Positions 10,626-21,809 are shown, numbered from the stretch's first letter. The stretch: 64,000 bases of DNA from Oncomelania hupensis (GCA_036898135.1 CM072511.1:74472119-74536118); one strand, 5' to 3'. A program made the numbers and translations. The notes: generated by a model from the sequence alone, not told the origin.

Positions 10626-12330
10626 AAATCGCCCCTACGGGATCGGCTCCGCGTGCCTGGTGTGGACCCCCACCTTTCTGGATGACTAAGCTTGCCTAAT
10701 CCTTTTTCTTCTCTTTTGTTTTGCTTCTGCGTTTCCGGTCATTTCACCTGTGTTCTATTTTACCCTAAAACTCTTTCCACTAACTAGGCAGCTGTTCTTT
10801 TTTCTTTCTTATGTCTTACTGGTTCTTTCTATCCCTTTCTCCCCAAAATTCTCCCACATACAGGCAAGCCTATGCTTGTTCCGCATGGCCAGAGGCTGGA
10901 TGGTTGTGGTATGTCTAAAAATTTCACAATCGTGAATGTGGAGGTTCTGGCATGAGGGATGGCCCCAGGCCTAGGGACATCATTGACCATCCATTGTCTC
11001 TTTGCTAGCACGGCAGCTCTCCTAGGGTGACTGTTTATTCTGCCATTGTTGAGCCTATGCTTAATGTCTACACAAACAAAAAACCAAAAAGAACATGAAA
11101 GACTGGACCAAACTAATGGACAGAATTTTGACAGCTACATGGAAATCAGACATACAGCCAAGGAATCTGGGCTTTTCAAAACATGGCCACGCTTCTTGAT
11201 TGTTAGGATGACCAATGAAAACCAAAAAAGTCCACATTTGTCGTAGAAAAGTGGTTTGCGGGAGTGTCTAGACAAATCAAAGCTATCAAAGGACTGAGAG
11301 ATAGCAGTTTCCTAGTGGACTGTCCCACGGAAAGGACATCACAACTACGAGTTAGAGATGGCTCCAAGCTGGAGCTAGGTAGCCGGGTGTTTGGGTTTTC
11401 TGCCGCATATTAAATACCTGAGGGAAAGTTGCTAGAAAGGTCTTAATATTTTAAAAGTTATCAGCCTCACAGACTGGGGGACAAGCAAACTCTGCTCCTA
11501 ATCTATCATTCTCTGGTACGCTCTAAATTGGATTATGGTAGCATTGTATTTGGTTCCGCCAAGAAAGCCTATTTGAAAGAATCCATGGTCAAGGTCTTCA
11601 GATCTGCCTGGGGGCATTTTGCACTTCCCCAAAGCAAAGTCTCTATGCTGGGGCTGACGAAACTCGGAGATCCGTAGGCTTCAGCTTGCAATGAAATATT
11701 GTCTCAAACTTAAAGCAAATCCAGAAAATCCTGCTGTGTTCTAAACCAGTTATTTACACTTAAATACGCCAACAAACCGCCAGAAGTTCCTCCTTTTGGT
11801 ATCAGAATACCTCTCCACTTTGACACCGCAGGTATGGATATTGACTCTGTTAATGATGACCTTGCTAACTGTGCTCCCACATTGGAATCTTACCAACCCT
11901 GTTATTAACTTCAATCTCACATCCTTCAAAAGATCAAAACTTCCAAAGCTGTTTATAAGCAACTTTATCTAGAACAATGTTCGTTGTATAAAGGATATGA
12001 CTTTTTTTTTACAGAGGTGTTGTATAAAGGATATGAAATTTTTTTTTACAGAGGTGTTGAAGAAAAAAGACTCGGTTGCTGCTGCGTCAGTTACTGGGAG
12101 ACACCTCGACAAGCCTTTGCAACAGTGTATACCTGATTTCTGTTCTGTTTATACAGCTGAGTTCAAGGCCATTAATTTAGCTCTGAAACAACTTTATCAA
12201 TCCAAAAGATGTCTGATTCACTGTCAGCACTTCAGGTTCTTTCCACGAGAAAAATATCTTACCCTTTTCTGGCAGAGATCCATGACCTCCAGACACAACT
12301 TGTTTTTGAGGGTAAAAAGATAGTTTGAAA
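10626..12330 (+). mobile_element. RNase H-bearing LINE (I/Jockey-like), internally deleted copy
   Basis: It starts with a 5' untranslated segment shared with 60250-60520 (CTACGGGATCGGCT..., GCATGGCCAGAGGCTGG). It then shows a decayed ORF1-like piece (VEKWFAGVSRQIKAIKGL, near 11250-11300). The central endonuclease and most of the reverse transcriptase are missing. It resumes with the thumb region (LDYGSIVFGSAKKAYLK, near 11510-11580) and ends in RNase H (11950-12325). Multiple stops and frameshifts are present. Confidence 0.7.
11480..12325 (+). pseudogene. LINE reverse transcriptase thumb plus RNase H, decayed
   Basis: The frame order is LDYGSIVFGSA, PFGIRIPLHFDTAGMDIDSV, an RNase H with a damaged first acidic motif, then YTAEFKAINLALKQ and a degenerate SDSLSALQ. 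It is parallel to 54300-55230 and 61118-61935, which show the same order. RNase H would remove template RNA during reverse transcription. A small local duplication (AAAGGATATGA followed by T-rich sequence and ACAGAGGTGTTG, 11990-12060) disrupts the start of the RNase H domain. Confidence 0.65.
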
Positions 12331-13059
12331 CGAATATCTTGGAAGCCCATAAACAGTAACTGTTGATGTAACTTAAGAAGTGATTTTAAAACATGCATGC
12401 ACAAACGATCGCACACACGTCTCCATAAAGTGAATAGTTCCTCTGAAAAGACTGGAAGATCTTACACGACCTAGATGACAAGATGATTTTTACAGAACTA
12501 TTACGCGCGCAAGTGGTATGCTAAGTTTGGCACAAGTGTGAGCAACTGGACGGTTTGAAAGAGCGCATGTTTATGGTCAAACTGCGCATTTCATGTGCGC
12601 AAGTAAAAAGTGTGCGCTTTTGGGGTGCCCTCGTTGAAATAGGTGCTTGTTTAATATCAATATGATTTTGCATGCTTTGCCTTTGGGATGACTATATAGC
12701 TATGTACATATTTATTTCTTGATGAATATATTTAATTATCTTTTATTGTCTGATGCTTTTTGAAATTACACTTTATCAAATAAATTATTATTATTTAACA
12801 TGATGAATCTCTTGTTTCATATTCCCATTATTCTCCAAATGCGAAATTACACACACGAGCACCTACTTACATACAAGCATTTGCATCCTTTTTTTTTTTA
12901 TATACTTATTAGTTTTATTTGTAAAGCAATTTTATTAAGCGTCACATAAAGGACATTGACTTAAGTTTTTATAGTAGCAACATGATTCGGGACGCATGTT
13001 TTCAAAACAGTACATTATTTGAGTACTGTGCACTAACAGATTTGGAAAATAAAATAAAA
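12331..13059. other. Unassigned AT-rich sequence
   Basis: No gene recognised. It contains alternating purine/pyrimidine words (ACGCGCGCAAG, 12505; CACACACG-rich, 12405 and 12850) and a T/A-rich run near 12890. Part of it may be the 3' flank of the Harbinger-type element to the right. Confidence 0.35.
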
Positions 13060-14562
13060 ATTCTGAACTCGTTTGAGTGGCACTACTGACTCACACAAGT
13101 TAACCAACGCACAAGTAGTGACAATTTTGTCCAGAGTACACATTCTCTTTCCATCTCTAGTCGACAGCATTTCCACAGGGATCAAACCATTCAATATGCT
13201 ATACTTTCCACATACAACACCAATAACACGTTCAATGTGAATGTGTTATTGGTGTTGTATGTGGAAAGTAATCTGTACAACTTATGTTAATCTGATAAAT
13301 AAAATTTGATACAACAACAAAAGTTCAATGTGAATGCGGATATGAGCAATTTTTTCTGATAGATTCTATTTTATGTGCATTCAATTGAGGCTTTCCCTTG
13401 GTAAAGGCAGGAATTTTCACCTCAGCTTGGACATAGCCAAGTACATCAGATATGTCAAAGCCTCTGTCAGCTGACAATGTCACCAGGCACCAGTTGATTC
13501 ACAAAAATTGAAAATTGTATATAAGCTTTATAAGCAATTGTCACAAACATATACATACACAGGCACACGGGTGTAGTTCTAGAGGTGAAGATGAAGGTCG
13601 AAATTAAATCTACGGACGAAGAAATCAGAAGTTCTGCCACCCCAGCCTCTTGAAAATGTATGAAATGGCTCCCGCAGGTGTTATTCCTATCAAATATTTC
13701 ACCGTGTTGTGGTGCTTATAACTAGAAAATGTCTGTGCTCTTGCAACTAAATCAGATGGTGTATCAATACAAATTTCAAAACAATCTATTGTCACAGCTA
13801 TTCGACCGCCAAAGGTTTTTCTGAACTCTATTGGCTGTGTTGCTCTTAGAACATCACGTTCAGGCCAGATAATAAGCGGATGCAAGTGACCAGACATAAC
13901 ATGAATTGTGGTGTGAAAGCAAGCAGAGGCAGTCGTTCTTGACAAATTAAACATGTATGCTAATAGTTGGAGTGGGAGATTAAATCTCAGCCTCATGAAA
14001 CACAGTAACATCATTTCAAAACGTGACAGTGAAGATCTGGGACCACAGGGAAGGTGAGGGCGAAGGAAATCAAATAACAACATCAAAGTAGTGACATTAG
14101 GCAGTCCTGTGAAAAACTTAACTTTTTCGTCATTTCCTTGAAAGAATTTATCATCAAATTTTGAATTTTCAACGTCCCGTTTGAGCTTAATGTTCTCAAC
14201 CAGAAATCTTTTCAATTCTTCTTCCATGCCAGCAATCCTATCTGATGAGAGTTGACACATCTTGAACACGCGTTCCTTCAAGAATACCAGATATGACAAA
14301 TTTCATTTTTTTCCCAGGGTCATGTTCAGTGTCATCATTTTCACAGTCAATTTCCATTTCACTGTCACTCTGATTCGACCTGCAAGTGTCCACTGCATCA
14401 CAATTACCATGGTTAGCAGCAAATGACTGTTGTTGTCGCTCACACCTAGCCTGCAATTGCGGACCACGCACAGATGAGCTCTTAGCAAAGTTGTGCCCAA
14501 GTCTGAGGGAAGGAATCCAGTCAGGGTCATTCTTCATCATCTCATACGCAGGTGTACCTGAA
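13060..14562 (-). pseudogene. Harbinger/ISL2EU-type DDE transposase (THAP-associated), broken
   Basis: On the minus strand an exon begins after an acceptor-like TATTTTTCAG at 14563 and encodes a MMKNDPDWIPSLRLGHN segment, an acidic linker and then a coiled region (about 14300-14180). It continues into FFTGLPNVTTLMLLFDFLRP, RFEMMLLCFMRLRFNLPLQLLAY, a helix-turn-helix-like SRTTASACF, FGGRIAVTIDCFEICID (first catalytic Asp) and YKHHNTVKYLIGITPAG. A stop follows at 13625. Further left ADRGFDI (second Asp) and ERVIGVV (Glu region) are still recognisable at 13450 and 13240. The gene is broken by an insertion at 13530-13620, another at 13236-13321 and a frameshift. The family is DDE_Tnp_4/HARBI1-like. 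Confidence 0.75.
13203..13335. repeat. 27-bp perfect inverted repeat and 14-bp direct repeat inside the transposase relic
   Basis: Bases 13203-13229 are exactly complementary to 13243-13269, with a 13-base loop. GTTCAATGTGAATG occurs at 13230-13243 and again at 13322-13335, like a target duplication around a 78-bp insert that ends with AATAAAATTTGATACAAC and an A-rich tail. The inserted part includes an inverted copy of the neighbouring target sequence. Confidence 0.85.
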
Positions 14563-14784
14563 AAATATTAGCAGAAAGTCTCAATCATTAAAATAATTTA
14601 ATAGCCAGGAAATATTACTATAATAACCGATGATCCAAAGGTTTAGAACTGGGAACAACCGTCATAAAACTACTTGGGCAGTCAACATTACACTGCTGCC
14701 TTGTCACTCTAACCTATAAAAGAATATGTTGTTACAGCATAATTTAAACTGAAGACATAAAGGCATCCTTTTCGTTTCCATGTG
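14563..14784. other. Non-coding remainder 5' of the transposase exon
   Basis: On the minus strand this would be the intron upstream of the Harbinger-type exon. No THAP zinc-finger exon could be found before the Gypsy fragment begins at about 14785, so the 5' part of that transposon seems lost. Confidence 0.35.
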
Positions 14785-15003
14785 TATCCTCTTCCGCCAA
14801 TTATGGGGGAGTAAAATCTTCTAAAAGATTGACCTCAGCAAAGGTTATTGGCAAGTCCCCGTGCACCCAACAAAACATACCAAACACTGCTTTTATAACT
14901 CCTGATAGGACGTACGAATGCCTGAGAATGCCTTTTGGCATGGTCAACAGCGGTGCTAACCTGAAGGAGATGACGAAGATGCTCAAAGGGATGGAAAACA
15001 ATA
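14785..15003 (+). pseudogene. Ty3/Gypsy reverse transcriptase fragment, Gmr-A-like
   Basis: About 220 bp closely related to 40455-40670 in Gmr-A: DLSKGYWQVPV, then FITPDRTYECLRMPFGMVNSGAN. It covers the fingers and early palm of the reverse transcriptase and stops before the Y-x-DD box. A short (AATAC)n run follows at 14999-15016. It is an isolated fragment without LTRs. Confidence 0.85.
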
Positions 15004-15262
15004 CAATACAATACAATCAAAGAGCTTATATACCAAGAGGGTTCACTCAGGGGTAATTACTTGGACATCCGGGAAGTGCGATAACTCGTGCTGAGACGTG
15101 CTGAGAAAGAGTTATCTTACATGTATTGCAGCGCAGACGGCGAAGATGACGGTAGAAACCATAGGGAAGAAAGTAAGTATAGGTCGCATTTTTGTTCTGG
15201 AAAAGGGTGCAGTAGCACTTTCCCCTTTTTTTGAGATATATAATAAAACAAGCAAGTGATGT

Positions 15263-15524
15263 TAATTTTATCACTTACTTTTTTTATGCTGAGAGACAAT
15301 GTATACACATGTAAAATAGTGCAGTGTCTGATACATTTGTATGTGATGTTTATTTATGTATAATTATATAAATAGCGTTTGAAGTAATGTATAGAATGTT
15401 AATTTGATTGGTGTTTAGGATGCTGAGAGGCAATGTAAATATATAAATAGTGTAAGAGGTAGTTTAGATGTTATAATAATGTGGATAAACATGTAAATAG
15501 TGGAGTAATTTATATGTGATGTTT
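15263..15524. repeat. Degenerate tandem repeat, left half
   Basis: Loose repeats of roughly 70-90 bp around the words TGCTGAGAG(A/G)CAATGTA, AACATGTAAATAGTG and GAAGTAATGTATA. The array continues on the other side of the Gmr-B insertion (23534-23690), showing that Gmr-B landed inside it. Confidence 0.6.
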
Positions 15525-15529
15525 GTATG

Positions 15530-17900
15530 TGTCATGAATTGGCTAGTTTTAACTCTGCTTGTTGACTATTTAGCCATGGGTAGTCTTTGTAACAGTAGAG
15601 AAGTTAGACTATTACACAGCAGCAATTAAATTACACAGTAAACCACACACAGCGAGCGAGCCACCCACATCGCAGTGAGTCAGCACTTGAGCTTTGAATC
15701 GGACCGTTTTAACCAATCAGAAGCAGGCTCAGTGGGTAGAGCAGTTTTGACTGTGTCAGAGCCTAACACAGTTTGAATCAGTCGTGTGTGAGACGAGGTA
15801 GAGTCAACATCTCCACAGCTAGAGAAATCTCTACACTCATAGACCAGGAAGCAGGACTTTGAAATCTTAGAATTCTCTCAAGTCACTACGGGCCTGAACT
15901 TGTCAAACAGGTAAATGAACACCCTTCTGTTTCATCGTGATATATTTGTATTATTGTTGAAATTATGTTTGTGGAATTTGCTATGCATAAATGTGAATTG
16001 TTAATCCGAATTTGCGGGACCACGTGGAAGAGCCTACCACGAGGCGAAACACGACCGGTTGCGCCGCCATGTTGCATGCCGTACGGAACCACTGTTGTTT
16101 AACTTATATGTATGTTTGCAGACCAGTGGCTGTACCACTGAATGTTTATAATATTATTAATTCTGTATGTGTATAGTTAGACACGATTTATATTTACGTA
16201 TGTATAGGAATTTAGAGTGAGATTCCAGTGGAACCCGGAAGTAGCAGAATGTTCGTCGCTTATGTATAGAGATGTGGAGCTATCACTGAGGGCTACTTGG
16301 CTTTCAGTGAGACGCTCTGCACAAACCGATTATTCAGGGTTGTGCAGAATTTCGTCTCTTATATTACAGACGAGCAGGCGAGCTATCCCGAGCTATCCCG
16401 AGCTATCCCGAGCTAAGTCTGTTTTATGTAACTTTTACAGATGTTTTATTCAATCGGTGCTGACCTTTGGTTTTCTTTGCTGGTTTGGAGGTCTCAGTGT
16501 GAGGAGTAAGAATGTGTTGGATAGAATTGTGAAGGTGTGTGGGAAAGTGGTGGGTGAAAAGCAGGAGAGTTTGTGTGTGTTGTACGAAAGGCAAGTAAGA
16601 AAGAAAGCGAGCATGATTGTAAGAGACTCCACTCACATCCTAGCCCAGCACTACCAGCTCCTTCCTTCTGGTCGCCGTTTCAGAGTGCCAAATGTTTCTA
16701 CGGTTAGAGCTAGGAACAGTTTTGTACCCAAATCAGTACAAATTCTTAATAAGTGTTGACTGAATGAGTTGGGTGCGAGTGGTTTATGGGAGTACTAGAG
16801 ATGAATTCTATAATATTTGCAGCAATTTTTCAACTATTCAGTATGTATCTAGTTATCTAATGCATACGTTTTAAAATCTGTGATTGTATTATAGAATGAT
16901 ACGCAAAGTTTGATGATTGTATTATAACGTTTATAATTTTATAATCTCATGTCTAACCCATGTGTGTGTGGATGTGTGTGTGTGGGTGTGTGTGTTTGTG
17001 GGTAGGTGTTTTATTTATTTATGTTGAAGTGCAATAAGGACATGTAGTGTGATATGTATTTTAAGTTTTACAATGTGTCGGAAATGTTCTTGTTAATATG
17101 TACATAAGCGTGATTACACGTACATGTTTATAGTATTGTTACATTTTATTACCTTTTGCTGACAGCAAATCCATGTTAGAATTTCTCCTTGGAGATAATA
17201 AAGTTTTCTGAATCTGAATCTGAATCTGAATCTATCCTGTGCACCCCACTCCACAGAAACGACCAGTTGGTTGAGGAGACTCTACCGCACAAGCCGGAAA
17301 GAGATACCTTGAAACACACCCTGTCAGACCCCACAGCGTGGCAAGGGAACCCAACTACACAACGACACAGGTGGACCAGAAGCTACCTCACAGAAGGACT
17401 TCGAACACCCCACACATGAGTTAAGTGCATAAGGCGAAGGTGCACTTAAACTGATCATAGCAGGACCACAGTAGTCCAACTCTTCAGAAACTGTAAAACG
17501 GACCACAGTAGTCCAAATCTACATGAAATATTATAGAAAGTGCCCGAGGAAGATATAACAGCTGCCTAGACTATCAGCGATCGAACTATTAGCAGTGACT
17601 GAGACTTTTTAAGTTAGATTAGTACTTAGAGAATCTTGTATAGAGTAGAAGAAATAAATGTGTGATTTTAACTGTTATCAAGTGGCTGGACTACATATGA
17701 TTCATAGCCGTGTGAAAGCTAGTGTGACAGTAATCTCTTACAATTTTTCTATCTATTTCTGTACCCCAACCTTAACACAGAACGAGCTAAACAAATAAAT
17801 TTATTAAAGTAATTCATAGGGTGACGTACTAGCAGTTCCCACCGAATAAACGTGAGGGTCCATAATTCCATTGTGCAGAGCCCATAAACCCCACGTGACA
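15530..17900 (+). repeat. Gmr-B 5' LTR, enlarged by a LINE insertion
   Basis: It starts TGTCATGAATTGG and ends CCACGTGACA, and is 2371 bp against 1551 bp for the 3' LTR. The difference is the LINE piece 16416-17231. It contains three tandem GAGCTATCCC units just before the insertion point (near 16378-16415) and an AATAAA near 17653. Confidence 0.95.
16416..17231 (+). mobile_element. 5'-truncated Rex/CR1-like LINE inside the Gmr-B 5' LTR
   Basis: 816 bp, nearly identical to the 3' end of the LINE at 27558-32814 (its 31968-32814). It includes the last 115 codons of the reverse transcriptase ORF (LTFGFLCWFGGLSV, LLPSGRRFRVPNVSTV, stop at 16759) and the 3' UTR with a (TCTGAA)n tail. The empty site is present in the 3' LTR at 22860. 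The target duplication is only CTA. It inserted after Gmr-B. Confidence 0.92.
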
Positions 17901-17907
17901 CTTTAAT

Positions 17908-17925
17908 TGGCGAGCCTGGCTAGGA
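17908..17925 (+). promoter_or_regulatory. Gmr-B primer-binding site candidate
   Basis: Seven bases after the 5' LTR, TGGCGAGCCTGGCTAGG begins with the TGG expected to pair with the CCA end of a tRNA primer. The tRNA was not identified. Confidence 0.5.
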
Positions 17926-18268
17926 TCTGTGTATAATAGGAATTGGGTATAACCGGACCTAAGTACAATAAAATTAGATAACAGTAGGAGTAGTAGAATA
18001 ACTTAGAATAGTGGTAACAAGGACTGATCAGTTGGGTGCACTATTCTTTAGTTAAAAACTTTTTTGCTTCAAATATTTTTGTGCCTGTATGTTGCATTGT
18101 TCTTTTGCAGGTTTTGCTTAAATAACTGTTGTATGCCATTTGACTCTTGTTTTATTCTATTATTGATTGCGAATTTGATGGTCTTTGCATTGTTTTTATT
18201 GACTTGCAATATTGCTAGTGTTTTGGTATTCCACGTGATTCAGAGGTTGTTCATAGACACGTTTGGCA

Positions 18269-19468
18269 ATGTCGGACCCAGTGGCCTTGAGATTGCGCTT
18301 CAAAGAATTAGGGGAAGCTTTACACTTAGCAGGGGGAGACCTAATTGCGTATATCAATGCAGAGGTAGAGAAGCAGGAGGCTAAGGCAGAGAGAGCAGCA
18401 GAGAGAGAGGCGAAGAAACTCGAAGCGGCAGAGAGAGCTGCAGAGAGAGAACAGAAAAAAGCAGAACTAGAAGCAGAGCAGAAGAAATTAGAGGCAGAGA
18501 GAGAAACGAGGAAATTAGAGCTAGAAGCAGAACAGAAGAAGGTAGCAGCAGAGAGAGAAGCCGAAATTAGGAGGTGGGATTATGAGCGGGCAGAAAAAGA
18601 AAAAGAGAGGGCAGAAAAAGAAAGACAGCATGAGTTAGAGCTAAGAAGATTGGGATCAGGAGCTTCAAGTTCTTCCTCAACCCCTCCCCACTCAGATCAG
18701 CTAGAGGTAGCATCCAACCCTGTACAAGGAATGTCATTCCCACTGGGAACATTCAATGAGAGAGAAGAAGGTCTAGATCTCTATCTGACTAGGTTTGAGC
18801 GTCTAGCAACAGAGTATAAACTAGATCCCACTCATTGGTCTTTTAAGCTTAGTCAAGGGCTTAGAGGAAAGGCTTATGACATCTACAGTAAGCTACCGAC
18901 TGACAGAGTGACTGACTATCACAAAGTAAAAGAGGCACTCCTAACGGGATTCGAACTGACAGGAGAATGCTACCGGCAAAAGTTCCGCACCAATCGGAGA
19001 GTGAAAGGAGAGAGCTATGCGCAGTTCGCGGATCGGTTGTCCACAACGCTGGATAAGTGGATTAGCCAGTCAGCCACGGCTAAGACGTATGATGGACTGA
19101 CAGAACTGTTAGTATGGGAACAGCTACGGGAAACCATGACCCCCGAGCTGAGAACATTCTCAGTAGAGCAGGGCGCGGAAAGACTGGAAGATCTGGTCAA
19201 GGTCGCAGATAGGTACGTGGCCGCACACGGAGAAGCCAAGAGCTTCAGGCGAGACCTAAAGCCTAACGGGAAAGAGGCACAGAAACGAAGCCCTAACCGG
19301 GAAGAGCGCACCGCGAATAAGCCGAATAACCCCAGACCTGGGCAAAATAAAGGACCCAACGCGGAATTCGGGAAAAGAGGTCCCGCAGAACAGAGACGGT
19401 ATTGTTTCGTTCTGCAACAGAAACAATCACTCCACCGCAGAATGTTTCAAGTTGGCCGCACAACGTAG
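18269..19468 (+). CDS. Gmr-B Gag (SCAN-like capsid), frameshifted at the zinc knuckle
   Basis: Structural protein that would package element RNA. The ATG at 18269 is the first in a good context (GGCAATGTCGG), about 370 bp after the LTR. Residues about 33-130 are a Glu/Arg/Lys/Ala-rich coiled coil. Residues about 150-230 are capsid-like (LYLTRFERLATEY, LRGKAYDIYSKL). Residues about 232-321 resemble the SCAN domain (YRQKFRTN, ELLVWEQLRETM, LEDLVKVADRYV). A Pro/Asn/Arg-rich tail follows. The expected CX2CX4HX4C knuckle is present in the DNA at 19400-19445 but split by one extra base, so the frame runs instead to a stop at 19468. The pol frame opens downstream. Confidence 0.85.
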   Translation: MSDPVALRLRFKELGEALHLAGGDLIAYINAEVEKQEAKAERAAEREAKKLEAAERAAEREQKKAELEAEQKKLEAERETRKLELEAEQKKVAAEREAEIRRWDYERAEKEKERAEKERQHELELRRLGSGASSSSSTPPHSDQLEVASNPVQGMSFPLGTFNEREEGLDLYLTRFERLATEYKLDPTHWSFKLSQGLRGKAYDIYSKLPTDRVTDYHKVKEALLTGFELTGECYRQKFRTNRRVKGESYAQFADRLSTTLDKWISQSATAKTYDGLTELLVWEQLRETMTPELRTFSVEQGAERLEDLVKVADRYVAAHGEAKSFRRDLKPNGKEAQKRSPNREERTANKPNNPRPGQNKGPNAEFGKRGPAEQRRYCFVLQQKQSLHRRMFQVGRTT

Positions 19469-19522
19469 GGAAGAGCGCGAAAGCCGGCCAGCGCACAGAG
19501 TTCTAACTCAAAGCAGCGGTAA

Positions 19523-21190
19523 CAAGCACACACAATCGGAGATCACCCATCGGTGACAGACACGGTCAAGGTCAACGGAAAAGAAGCGAACTGTCTGTAT
19601 GACACAGGTCTATCATACGACGCGATAGTTAGCGAATCTCTTGTATCGCGCGCGGACTTGACAGACAAGACAGTCGACTTACAAGGAGCAGACTTGACGA
19701 AACCGACGACTACTTGCCCAATAGCATGGATCGAAGTAGAGAGTAGGTACGTCACAGGACGAATCCAAGCAGCTGTTTTACAGAAACCCCTGTATGATCT
19801 AGTGCTAGGTTGTAGGTATGTGTTCTTAGGCACGCCCCCTAAAACTGTAGAGATAGCTGCAGTGCAAACCAGGGCCCAAGCTAAAACCCAACCACCCCAG
19901 CCCGAGTTCGCTCCGAATCCAGGACTCGAAGAGATCAAAACAGCACAGAAAGAAGACACCTCGATAGCGAAGTGCTTCCAGAAGCTACCCAAGGCGCACA
20001 CACCCCCGCACAAGGGAGACTTCTACATGGAAGAGGGAGTTCTACATCGACAAGGAGATGGAGATCACACCCAACTAGTACTGCCAGCCACCCTTCGAGC
20101 CCAAGTACTAGAACTAGGCCACAGCATGCCACTCAGCGGACACATGGGAATTGGAGCCACAGTGCAGAGAATCAGCGCACACTACTATTGGCCAGGAATC
20201 ACGGAGGATGTCAAGCGCTACGTGAAATCTTGCCACCAATGTCAACGATATTCCCCGCGACATCACACCGTACCAGTTACCTTAGGACCATCGGTAGTAG
20301 TCGGCGTGCCATTCCAGCAAGTCTTAGTAGACATAGTAGGACCACTGCTCATGACCAAGAAGAGGAACAGATTTCTACTCACACTCGTCGACGCATGTAC
20401 GATGTGGTGCGAAGCAGTCCCGTTGCCAGCGATCGACACCAAGAAGATCGCAGATGCACTCATCGCCATCTTTACCAGAGTCGGATTCCCGGACAGCATT
20501 AGAACGGACAACGGATCTCAGTTCACCGGCCGCCTGATGCAAGACGTGTTCGAGTTGATACAAGTTCATCACATTCGCACACCACCATACCACCCCGCCA
20601 GCAACGGACAAGTAGAAAGACTGAATGGAACCCTTCTCACCATACTCAGGAAAGTCGCCGACGACAATCCAGAAGCGTGGGACACCTACGTGAATGCGGC
20701 ACTGTTCGCATACCGAGAAACGCCCCATGCAGCCACAGGCTACACCCCGTCAACATTGCTATTCGGCAGACCTCTAGCAGGACCGCTAGAAGCCCTACGC
20801 AGAAGTTGGACGGAAGCCAAGATAGACGACACACCAAGAGGTGCCACCAAGTACGTCGCAGACCTGCAGGAAACCCTCAAAGCAACGTGGAAGAAAGCTG
20901 GTGAAGCACTGAAGAAGGCAAGAGCCCGTCAGGCGAAGTACTACAACCGCCACGCTAAGGACCGAGAACTGCAAGTCGGCGATCAAGTGCTACTCTTACT
21001 TCCAAGTGGAACCAACAAGCTGGACATCGCTTGGAGAGGACCGTACCGGGTGACTGCCAAGAAATCCAAGACAGTCTACCAAGTAGAGGTGAACGGGAGA
21101 GCCCGATACCACCACATCAATCTCATCAAGAAATACACGGACCGACCAGCGACCCCCAGCACGCACACATGGATGGCCATCGCCATCGCG
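19523..21190 (+). CDS. Gmr-B protease-integrase polyprotein part
   Basis: The reading frame opens after a stop at 19522 and has no clear ATG; it would be reached by frameshift from Gag. In order: aspartic protease with a DTG motif (CLYDTGLSYD, near 19600); integrase zinc finger (GHSMPLSGHMG ... KSCHQCQRY, 20115-20250); catalytic core with D (VDIVG, codon at 20330), D (RTDNGSQF, 20507) and E (GQVERLN, 35 residues on); then a GPY/F module (WRGPYRVTAKK, near 21030). Near 21190 homology ends abruptly and joins an RNase H read in another frame. Integrase would insert the cDNA into the host genome. The codons look intact up to the junction. Confidence 0.9.
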
Positions 21191-21809
21191 GAAGAAGTTC
21201 ATCCGCAACTACAACAGCATCGCCGTGCCACTGACAAATGGAACCCGGAAAATCGCCCCGGACAAAGTAGTATGGACAGCCGAATGCGAGACAGCATTCC
21301 AAACACTCAAGGACAGAATGACATCGGCGCCAGTACTCCACCTACCCGATTTGACTCAGCCATTCGTTCTTCGCACCGACGCAAGCGACTTAGGCCTCGG
21401 AGCAGTACTGCTACAGCGCGACCCCAAGAATGCAGAGACGCTATTCCCTGTCGCCTACTCCAGCAGAAAATTGAGACCCGCCGAGACCCACTACGCCACG
21501 TCGGAGAAAGAATGCCTTGGACTAGTCTGGGCCATACAGAAATTCCAACTCTACCTGTATGGGACCCACTTCACAGTTCAGGTGGACCACCAACCACTAT
21601 CGTTCCTGGCAGCCTCCAAGTCTTTGAACTCTCGCCTGATGAGATGGGCACTCACCCTTCAGGCGTACTCATTCCAAATCGAGTACATCCCCGGCAAAGA
21701 GAACCACGGAGTCGACTACCTCAGTCGCCATCTCGTGGAGGACACAGCAGCTGTCGCCCACCCAACACAACTAAGGGCCACAGCACCAGAATTCGTCCCC
21801 GCCCAATAA
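21190..21809 (+). CDS. Gmr-B RNase H, fused after loss of reverse transcriptase
   Basis: From about 21190 the frame reads KKFIRNYNSIAVPLTNGTRK, the junction normally found between the reverse transcriptase thumb and RNase H in Ty3/Gypsy elements. It continues into RNase H: FVLRTDASDLGLGAVL (first Asp), EKECLGLVWAIQKFQLYLYG (Glu), FTVQVDHQPLSFL (Asp) and ENHGVDYLSR (last Asp), ending at 21809. All four acidic positions are kept. The fingers, palm and the Y-x-DD box are absent between integrase and this point. The frame differs from the integrase frame. Confidence 0.9.

Noticed and set aside
20263..20728. Antisense open frames over the Gmr-B integrase
   Set aside because: Shadows of the conserved sense frame, without recognisable motifs.
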